DNA from: Lepus europaeus
Taxonomy: Eukaryota > Chordata > Mammalia > Lagomorpha > Leporidae
NCBI RefSeq assembly: GCF_033115175.1
Contig: NC_084850.1
Span: 21,669,218-21,733,217 of the forward strand
Reading direction: 5' to 3'
DNA: 64,000 nucleotides
The notes below the pieces were generated by a model. It searched no databases, was not told the DNA's origin, and worked only from the letters and a program-made list of their open reading frames with translations. Positions 56,461-64,000 of this stretch are shown one piece after another. The translations under genes and the position numbers were made by a program. The stretch's first letter is position 1, and each line of letters begins with the position of its first letter.

Positions 56461-56800
56461 TTTTTTTAAAAGTTTGTTTGATAGGCACAGAGAGCCAACC
56501 AGCAAGACAGAGAGAGAGAGGGAAGGAGGAAGGCGGGGGGGAGAGAGAATGAGCCCTCAGTTGCTAATTTACTCTCCCACATACCCACAACAGCTGGGGC
56601 AAGGCCAGGCCTATGCGGGGAGCCTGGAACTAGATTTGAGTCGCCCATGGATGTAGCAGGGACCCAAGTACTTGAGCCATCACCTGCTGCCTCCCAGGGG
56701 ACACATTAGCAGGAGGCAGGAGTTAGAAGTACAGCTGAGACTTGAAACCAGGAGCTCTGATACAGATGTCTTAATTGCTAGGCCAAATGCCTGCACCCAA
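56461..56800 (-). mobile_element. CSINE, old subfamily, minus strand
   Basis: From 'ttttttaaaagtttgtttga' to 'gccaaatgcctgcaccc'. Part of its tail is duplicated left of the inserted plus-strand copy. Confidence 0.9.
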
Positions 56801-57539
56801 GTAGACTATTTTAAGTCATCATGTTGTATGTGATTAGCATATAAAATCATTTGTCAATACTAATCAATTATTTTTTTTAAAAGAACCAGACAGGTTTTGG
56901 CACACTATTTGCACGTGTAAATACAGGCAATGTTTTTCAGTAGCTGAGTAGATATTAGGCATTCAGTTGTGGCATTTGGAGAAATACAGCTGTTCACTTA
57001 AAAATCCTCTGCTCCTTCTTAAGGGAAATCAGGAAGTAACCCTGGAAAACAGTGTAATCAGGCAACAAATGTTCGATGAGCCTGTGCTTTGTGCCAGGTG
57101 CTACATTAGATACTAAGGATGCAATGGTAAAGAACACTAACCCGGCCTCACCAGGGTAAGGGGCCAAGCAAAGAAGCCTAGGGAACTGGGAGCAATAGAA
57201 GCTAGTCCATCCCAGCAAATGGGTCCGTGTAGAAACACAAGGACCTTGGCTAAGATTGGCCAAGAGAGTGCAAGTAGTCTCACCTGATGTGATGGAGGCA
57301 GCTTTGTGGGGGGACGGAGAAGGGGCAGTACAAGAGAACCCATCCCTGTCCCATCCTCTCTTCAGAGGCTTAGCACTAAAATACAAACAGCAGCTTAGAA
57401 ACAATCAACCCTAGGTAGCTTAGAGCTGGGCTAGCACAGACAAGCTGAGCATTTCCCAACCCTAAGGGGCAATATTCACAGAGATACCCACTGGAGTTGC
57501 GCAGTGGCTCAGTCTTGGAAGAGACCAAGCCCTCCATGG
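56801..57539. other. Unassigned, includes L2-like piece
   Basis: 'aggcaacaaatgttcgatga' then 'gcctgtgctttgtgccaggt' near 57059-57100 belong to the common ancient repeat also seen at 2618. Nothing else recognised. Confidence 0.5.
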
Positions 57540-57740
57540 TAATAATAGTAATTATCAGCTGCCAGACACATACACCTGACCTCATTTAACCCCTTGCAGC
57601 AGCAATCCAAGGTAAAACATGATTTCTCCCATTTTATAGGTGAGCAGACTGAGGCTCAGAGAAATTCGGGTTATACAGTTAGTAAATGACATCATTGGGT
57701 CTGAACCCCAGGATTCTCTAGCGCCAAAGTCCACTTGCCC
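57540..57740 (-). repeat. MIR, minus strand
   Basis: 'tgacctcatttaaccccttg', 'tctcccattttataggtgag', 'cagactgaggctcagagaaa', 'ctgaaccccaggattctcta' give a complemented MIR. Confidence 0.85.
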
Positions 57741-58056
57741 CTCTGTACTCAACACTCCGTCCCAGAGAAGAGAGACTTGCATGTGGATTGGAAGATCTGT
57801 GAAGGTTTGCTGCTGGAGGTAAGCATGACCCCCAGTCTTAGAAGATGGAGACTTGACTAAGCCGAGAAGAGGAAGGAGAGCATTGTTTGTGAGCATAAGC
57901 ACTGAGACAGGGTGGAAAGTGCACTCTGCTAGAGGCAGGATACCTGAGGGCTATTGCTGAAATCTAGATGAGAGGAGATAAGGAAAGCAGATGGCCGAAA
58001 GAGTGGAAGGGTAGGAAGAGAAGGAAACTCGAATGATTTCCAGTGGAGAACAGGAC
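57741..58056. other. Unassigned non-coding stretch
   Basis: Purine-rich, with nothing recognised. Confidence 0.45.
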
Positions 58057-58067
58057 TTCATTCATTT

Positions 58068-58451
58068 GGGGCCAGCGTGGTGGCATAGTGGGTAAAGCCG
58101 CTACCTGTGACACCAGCATCCCATATGGGCACCGGTTCTAGTCCTGGCTGCTCCACCTCTGATCTAGCGCCCTGCTACTGGCTTGGGAAAAGCAACGCAA
58201 GATGGCCAAGTGCTTGGGGCCCTGCCACCCACATGGGGGACCCGGATGGAGCTCCTGGCTCCTGGCTTTGGTGTGGCCCAGACTCTGGCCATTGCAGCCA
58301 TGTGGGGAGTGAATTAGTGGATGGTTCACTCTCTGTCTCTCCTCCGTAACTCTTTCAAATAAAAACAAATCTTTTCTTTAAAAAAAAAAAAAGCCAGAAT
58401 TTTTTTAAAACTGCAAAAGTATCAATAGATCTCTTTAAAAAAAAAAAAGAT
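58068..58451 (+). mobile_element. CSINE with apparent 3'-transduced sequence
   Basis: The C repeat body runs from GGGGCCAGCGTGGTGGCATAG to a first A-run ending about 58392. A 44-bp unrelated segment (58393-58436) and a second A-run (58437-58448) follow. Only then does the target-site duplication TTCATTCATTT return (58057-58067 and 58452-58462). The whole unit therefore appears to have been inserted at once. Confidence 0.8.
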
Positions 58452-58462
58452 TTCATTCATTT

Positions 58463-58829
58463 AAGCCTACAGGAAATAGTTAAATGTTAATTTAAGCCCC
58501 ATTCACAATTAAGAAATAAACTGAGTAGTGCAGGCAACCTTGGAGCATGGAACGCTCCAGACCCCAGAGCAGGGAGGACAGACTTCACAGAGGACATAAG
58601 AACTTAACCCACACTCTGATATGTCTGATGGATATTTGTGAAGAAGAGACTGACTCAACGAAGATGTCACCATTAGAGCCTTTGAAGCTCAGAAGACACG
58701 GTAGACTCTGGATTAGAGTAAGGAAACTGGAATGAGGGTGGAGGAGAGGGGGGAAGGTGAGGCTAGCTCAGAGGCATTGAGTTTGAACTGATAGTGACAA
58801 CCACATGGGATATGTTCAAGGATCAGCTT
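58463..58829. other. Unassigned non-coding stretch
   Basis: Nothing recognised. Confidence 0.45.
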
Positions 58830-58844
58830 AAGAAATGGAACAGG

Positions 58845-59187
58845 GCCGGCGCCATGGCTTAACAGGCTAATCCTCTGCCTTGCAGCGCCAGCACACCGGG
58901 TTCTAGTCCTGGTTGGCGTGCCGGATTCTATCCCAGTTGCCCCTCTTCCAGGCCAGCTCTCTGCTATGGCCCGGGAGTGCAGTGGAGGATGGCCCAAGTC
59001 CTTGGGCCCTGCATCCGCATGGGAGACCAGGAGAGGCACCTGGCTCCTGGCTTCAGATCAGCACAATGCGCCGGCCACAGCGGCCATTGGAGGGTGAACC
59101 AACAGCAAAAAGGAAGACCTTTCTCTCTGTCTCTCTCTCTCACTATCCACTCTGCCTGTCAAAAAAAAAAAAAAAAAGAAAGAAAGA
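58845..59187 (+). mobile_element. Young CSINE subfamily, 15-bp perfect TSD
   Basis: AAGAAATGGAACAGG flanks it at 58830-58844 and 59188-59202. The head is GCCGGCGCCATGGCTTAAC, the tail CTGTC plus about 18 A and (AAAG)n. Confidence 0.97.
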
Positions 59188-59202
59188 AAGAAATGGAACA
59201 GG

Positions 59203-60264
59203 AGCTGAAGCAAGGAGTAATGACTTGGACATAGTGCCTTGGGGGAATCCCATGAATGTAGGCGCTAAGGACCACAGAATCCAAATTCCCTCCCATTTAA
59301 TCCCCAAAACATCATTAGGAAAAGGGTAGAAATACAGAGAGATAGAAGAAGTATGACTCATAAAATTCTAGGGAGGAGGGCTGGGTGGGCTATAGTCTCC
59401 ATGGCAACATATAAGCCAAGATGCAATAATCCTGGGCTTCATGGACTCAGGAGTCTTTGAACTTGACCTTAAATGAGAGGTAGTATTTCATCAGGTGAAG
59501 ATGGAGGAGAAGAGCATTCTAGATAAAGGGAATAGAAAGAGAAAGGATACAAAGAAATATTGTGGCCAAGAATCATATTTTATATTGGTCAACATCTCAG
59601 TAGAAGTAGGCATAACTTTTCAAAATGCAATAGGAATCTACAGTTGTTGATTTGGACATATCGTTGTTCAGAAGTGTACTTTGACCATTGCAGGTGCATA
59701 TTTTTTCTCAGCTCAAGCGTATGCTTCTTGAGGCTGGGAGAGCCTGCTTCCTATTTGTTTCACTGTTCCCTCACATAGTACTTGGTGAAATTACCCAGGA
59801 TGTACTCAGTCCAGTTGACTGGCATGGAGAAAGTGCTAGGGAGTCTGTACGCAGAAGAACCATTGTAAAGATAAGAAGATAAAAACAATTTAAGGGAAAA
59901 AAACGCATTTTTAATGGACTGATTTATTTGCCACTTGAAATGACACTCCAAAAGAGTATTTTCCTCCTTCGTTGTTGTAACGTTCATTTAATTTTTTAGG
60001 TGACATGATTTATAAAAACCCATCACACAATGTTAATCATATTCATGATAATACTAAGAAATGTTTTCTTGCCTTCAAAAGAAATGAGCATTTTCATCTT
60101 TCAATCTCGGGAAAAGGCAAAAATGTCTGAAACCATTTGTTATGAAAATTGCTTGTCAAATATTTAATTAATTAGAGCCATAATGAGATTTTTCATCCAT
60201 AAAAGGAGACTCAAAGTAACATTTAAATTTTATTCCTGTATCCTGAAAATAGCGAATCAAACTT
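59203..60264. other. Unassigned unique stretch
   Basis: No repeat or gene recognised. Confidence 0.5.
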
Positions 60265-60400
60265 TTGTTTTATTTAACAGGCAGAGAGAGAAAGAGAGGC
60301 AGAGACAGAGAGAATTCATATCCCCTGGTTCACTCCCCCAAATGCCCACAATGCAACAGAATCCAGAAATGGAGAGCCAGAAATTCAATCCAGGCTTAAA
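60265..60400 (-). mobile_element. CSINE fragment, minus strand
   Basis: 'tttatttaacaggcagagag' through 'ccccaaatgcccacaatgca' is the tail half of a C repeat on the minus strand; the promoter half is absent. Confidence 0.8.
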
Positions 60401-60431
60401 TTTTTAAAAAAGATAAATAAATAAACAACTG

Positions 60432-60715
60432 GGGACAGGCGTTTGGCCTAGCAATAAGGACACTACTTAAGATGTCCACCACCCATATCAGAGTGCCTAG
60501 GTTCAAGTCGGGCTCCTGACTCCAGCTTCCTGCAAATGCACACCCTGAGAAGCTGCAGTGATGGGGCAAATGTTTAGGTCCCTGCCACCCATGTGGGAGA
60601 CCTAGACTGAGTTCTCAGATCCTAGCTCCAACCCTTGGCCCCACCATAGAGCTTGGGGGCATTTGGGGAATGAACCAGCACGTAGGAGCTCTCTCTGCCT
60701 CTCCGATAAAAAGAA
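60432..60715 (+). mobile_element. CSINE, old subfamily
   Basis: The head is GGGGACAGGCGTTTGGCCTAG; the end is degraded (CTCCGATAAAAAG). It lies close behind an opposite-strand fragment. Confidence 0.88.
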
Positions 60716-61137
60716 ACGTGTAAACTATTTGTAAATGTAAAGGGCAAAAAGTCTTTTATCCCTAATTGTAACCTATTCCCCATCTTGTAGACGCATAAAA
60801 ATACTCCCATCCCTCCATTCCTCTACCAATAATGAAAGTCTGATCAAGCATTAAACTAAAACTAAAGTGCTGTTTTCTCCCCCCACACACACACAGTAAG
60901 AAATACATTATCAAGGGACAAGTGTTTATTGTAAAGAGAAGTCTGACTTTTCCAGAAACGCCCTTCAGTTCTCGCTAGTGCTAATCCTTAGGATGGATGG
61001 CTATAATATCCTGTTTAAATTGTAATCATAGTTGTTTATTGCAGGGAGAGAGACTTCCAGTCTTGCAATTTTCTACAGCTTTTTCCGAAGAAAACAAATG
61101 AGGTCAGATTTCAGCTTATCAACTCACTTTGGCTATA
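60716..61137. other. Unassigned non-coding stretch
   Basis: Nothing recognised. Confidence 0.45.
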
Positions 61138-61640
61138 CAATTACAAGACTTATAGTAGCTACCTGTTGCTAAATTAAAAAATTACCCCCAAACAATCAGC
61201 TTGTATTGTCTCACAAGTTCTGTGGGTCAGGAATCTGGACAGGACTTAGCTGGTTGCCTGTGGCTCAGGCTCTCAGGAGGCACAGTCAAGCTGTGGCCAG
61301 TGATTGCAACACTCAACTGGAGCTGGCGAATCCACTTCCGAGTTCACCCAAGTGGCTGTCGGTGGGTGAGCTCGGTTCCTCTTTTGGGGCCTTCTCTGTA
61401 GACTGTGCCAAGTGTCCTTATGAAGAGAGCGAAAGGAAGGGAGGGCAAAGGGAGGAGGAAGAAGAAGAGGCAAGGGAAAGGAGAAGGGGGGGGGGGGGGA
61501 CGACACAGCCCCAGCCAGAAGCCACAGGCTTTTTTGTATCCCTGTCTCGGAAGGGTCATCACATCACCCCTGCTGTGTGCTGCTTGTTAGAAGAGCCCCC
61601 ACACTAGGAGATAGGATCGCACAGGGTAGGAAAACCAGGA
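61138..61640 (+). repeat. Ancient mammal-wide repeat with G-run
   Basis: 'gtagctacctgttgctaaat' and 'tctcacaagttctgtgggtc' with 'aggaatctggacaggactta' follow the same family type as 41212-41665. A purine tract with 14 consecutive G (61486-61499) lies inside. Confidence 0.55.
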
Positions 61641-62129
61641 GGCTGGGCTCACTGGGGCCCACCACACAGGCTGCCCACCACTCCTTCCATCCAACCATAC
61701 TGCAAACTCTAGCACACAACACTCTGCAACTGGTTTATGCAAATGCAAGCAGTGGCAAGACACAGACTTGGGGGAAACATACATGGTAGGTCCCCACTGT
61801 ACCTCTGCCTCAGTCACATTTTCCTTCTTCAGGGAAAACAAGTTCTACAGGCTACACATTCCAGGAGTGACTGCTGGGTGAAATCGGTCCATAGGAAGTT
61901 TGTACTTATTTTTATAAACAGACATGGATGGAAACATGTAAAGCCAAAAGAAAAATAATATAAATGATAATAGTGGGTACAGGTTCTAATGTTGTTTCCA
62001 CTGTTACCCACGTCAGTGATCAGCTAAACTCTTTCCACAATCCTAAAATGTGTTTCAGATCATGTTGACAATCCTCTAAAATAATTTAGAGTTGGGGGAG
62101 GAAGGAATATATGTAATAATGGCCAGCCC
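61641..62129. other. Unassigned non-coding stretch
   Basis: Nothing recognised. Confidence 0.45.
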
Positions 62130-62410
62130 TTCTTAAATGTGGGTTAACCAACCAAGGATCAAAAATATTTTTAAAAATCCATCTACGGAACCTACACAGG
62201 CTATTTTTGGGGGGTTCTCTAAGCAATATGGTATAACAACTGCATTTTATTGACATAAAATTTCCACTGCATTAGGCATGATAAGTAATCTAGAGATGAT
62301 TTAAAAGTATATGAGAGAATGTGCATAGGTTTTATGCAAATACCAAGGGACTTGAGCATCCGGAAGATGTTGGTATCTTCATGGGCCCCTGGAATGAAGG
62401 CTATAATATG
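62130..62410 (-). mobile_element. Tigger/MER2-like DNA transposon remnant
   Basis: 'gcattaggcatgataagtaa', 'tctagagatgatttaaaagt', 'gagaatgtgcataggtttta' and 'gggacttgagcatccggaag' match the element at 47025. Orientation is tentative. A TG run follows at 62408-62424. Confidence 0.65.
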
Positions 62411-62469
62411 TGTGTGTGTGTGTAATGTATACACATGTATTATACACACATGTATGCATAAGCTATTAC

Positions 62470-63290
62470 TATCCAGCTTCCAAGGACAAGAGGCAAAGGG
62501 CTTTGCCTATTGATTTCCATAGGTTCCCTACCACTTGCTACTTCAGGTTTCGCTCTGTTCTTATCCGATTCACAGCCATCCGGGGTGGCCGTTGGTGAAG
62601 TGCGTGTGACTTACCTGAAGGGTAATGTGTGAGATCAGAGTAGCTCACAGAATCAGGAGACACCAGTGGCTGAGAAGGGCTAATTTGGCCTGGGGAGGTG
62701 GTGGGAGAGCGCAGGTTTCCGGAAGCAAAGTGACAGGCTTGCCCTTAGCTACAAGGCTTTGTCAGCATTCATTTGAAGATACTTTGTGACAGGCAGCAGG
62801 GGGAATTGCATTAAGTCAGGGACGTCATGCTAATACCACTTTTCAAACAAAAAGGAGAATAAAAAAAATCCCTGCCAGCTGTCTAGAACTGTACCATTTG
62901 CAGGCAATTATACTAGAAGGAATAGTTAAAGTGCCCAAGTTACTTTCAATGTTGTTTTAACTTTGTCACACACACACACACACACTATTATGTAAACACC
63001 ATACTAACGTAAATTATTCACCTTTTAAAGTCAACTTTAAATTTTTTACTTGTAGCTAAATACTTCTTTCTATCAAGAATTCTTTCCCGTTCTGTCTGCA
63101 ACTTAAACAAGAACACAGCTTTTACACAGAATATCCATTCTCTTTTGCAAACTGCACTTCTATGAAAAAGCTCTAACGGTAAACCTCGGGTAGGGAAAGG
63201 AGGGACAAGTCCTAAAGCAAATGTTGATTTCTTTTGGGGTTAAAGAAACCCCAGTCCCCTCCCCACCTACTACCAAGGGTAAGTCAGGTT
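62470..63290. other. Unassigned stretch with (CA)n
   Basis: A CA repeat lies at about 62968-62986; nothing else is recognised. Confidence 0.5.
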
Positions 63291-63306
63291 CAGAACACCA
63301 TGACCC

Positions 63307-63555
63307 TTGGGACTGGCACTGTGGCGCAGCGGGTTAACACCTTGGCCTGCATCCCATATGGGCGCCAGTTTGAGTCCTGCTCCACTTCCTGTCCAGCTCT
63401 CTGCTATGGCCTGGGAAAGCCGTGGAAGATGGCCCAAGTCCTTGGGCCCCTGCACCCGCGTGGGAGACCCGGAAGAGGCTCCCGGCTCCTGGCTTCGGAT
63501 CGGCGCAGCTCCAGCCATTGTGGCCAGTTGGGGAGTGAACCAGCAAATGGAAGAC

Positions 63556-63587
<32 letters not shown>

Positions 63588-63641
63588 CTCCTCTCTCTGT
63601 GTAACACTGCCTTTCAAATAAATAAATCTTTAAAAAAAAAA
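63307..63641 (+). mobile_element. CSINE, TSD visible
   Basis: It is flanked by AGAACACCATGACCC (63292-63306) and AGAACACAATGACCC (63642-63656). The copy is well preserved (GGGTTAACACCTTGGCCTG head; long CT run; TTTCAAATAAATAAATCTT) with a small deletion in the B-box region. Confidence 0.96.
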
Positions 63642-63656
63642 AGAACACAATGACCC

Positions 63657-64000
63657 AAAAGTAAGCATTACTATCTTTCCATCAACTCCCAGTAATGATT
63701 TACAATCAACAATCAAAATAAAGTGATTTCTTCAAAAGTCTTGCTCTTTTAGGTTTCAAAATACAAAAACAATAATTCTCTTTTTCATTTCACAGCTCAC
63801 CTCTGCTTAATTTTTGCTCCACCCTTTGGATGATAGCACAACACACCTAAGCTCTAACTATGTTGTGATATTTGGGTTACAGCAAGTGCAGGGAATAGCT
63901 GAATTGCCCAAGTTACTTTCAGTGTTGTTTTAACTACCTGAAAATATTAGATGACAGCTTTCGAAAACTGCCTATGAAAAAGAAATTTCTCCAGCTTGAA
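63657..64000. other. Unassigned AT-rich end of window
   Basis: Nothing recognised. Confidence 0.45.

Noticed and set aside
52330..64000. miR-450/542/503/424 cluster expected downstream of PLAC1
   Set aside because: I looked for the mature sequences I remember and found none; in human the cluster is about 25 kb beyond the PLAC1 3' end, so it would lie outside this window.
1..64000. Prokaryotic, phage or other novel defence-type system
   Set aside because: Composition, SINE/LINE content and gene structure are mammalian; no operons, phage genes or CRISPR arrays exist here.

Overview
The window looks like lagomorph nuclear DNA, most likely European rabbit (Oryctolagus cuniculus). About 53 copies or fragments of the tRNA-derived lagomorph C repeat (CSINE) are scattered over both strands. 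Full copies are about 300-350 bp, with a GC-rich Pol III promoter head, a CT-rich middle and an end rich in AAATAAATAAATCTT plus an A-tail. Mammal-wide repeats (MIR, L2-like, L1M, MLT1, Tigger-like) fill much of the rest. Nothing prokaryotic, viral in the sense of an active genome, CRISPR-like or operon-like is present.

The one convincing protein-coding feature is a single-exon reading frame at 51506-52126 (+, 206 residues). I recognise it as PLAC1 (placenta-specific 1), a secreted or membrane-associated ZP-N-domain protein of trophoblast. It has a good 3' splice acceptor ending at 51446, an in-frame stop just upstream of the ATG and a cluster of AATAAA signals at 52278-52329. It therefore reads as the genuine terminal coding exon rather than a processed copy. 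In human, PLAC1 is X-linked (Xq26) with its whole ORF in the last exon and non-coding upstream exons. By analogy the 51 kb upstream is mostly intron or 5' flank, and the 11.7 kb downstream is the intergenic side facing the miR-450/542/503/424 cluster and HPRT1 in human. No part of that cluster was found here.

Layout. 1-11 kb: sparse ancient repeats (a tandem MLT1 pair, L1M fragments, MIRs) and a few older CSINEs. 11.6-22.3 kb: one ancient sense-strand L1M exploded by at least a dozen later insertions, including an ERV1-type LTR at 16.6-17.05 kb and an A-tailed retro-insertion at 17.87-18.33 kb. 25.3-28.6 kb: a 5'-truncated, inactivated, younger L1. 29-44 kb: unique sequence alternating with CSINEs and MIRs. 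44.2-50.2 kb: a CSINE-free stretch just upstream of the PLAC1 exon, with a CCAAT/TATA-like/splice-donor arrangement near 48.0-48.17 kb that may be a proximal non-coding first exon. 51.4-52.35 kb: the PLAC1 exon. 52.7-64 kb: dense CSINEs, including inverted pairs, a nested tail-to-tail pair and one SINE with an apparent 3' transduction.

Repeat boundaries are read by eye and are usually good to about 10-20 bp. They are exact where a target-site duplication is given. Family names come from remembered consensus features, not from a database search.
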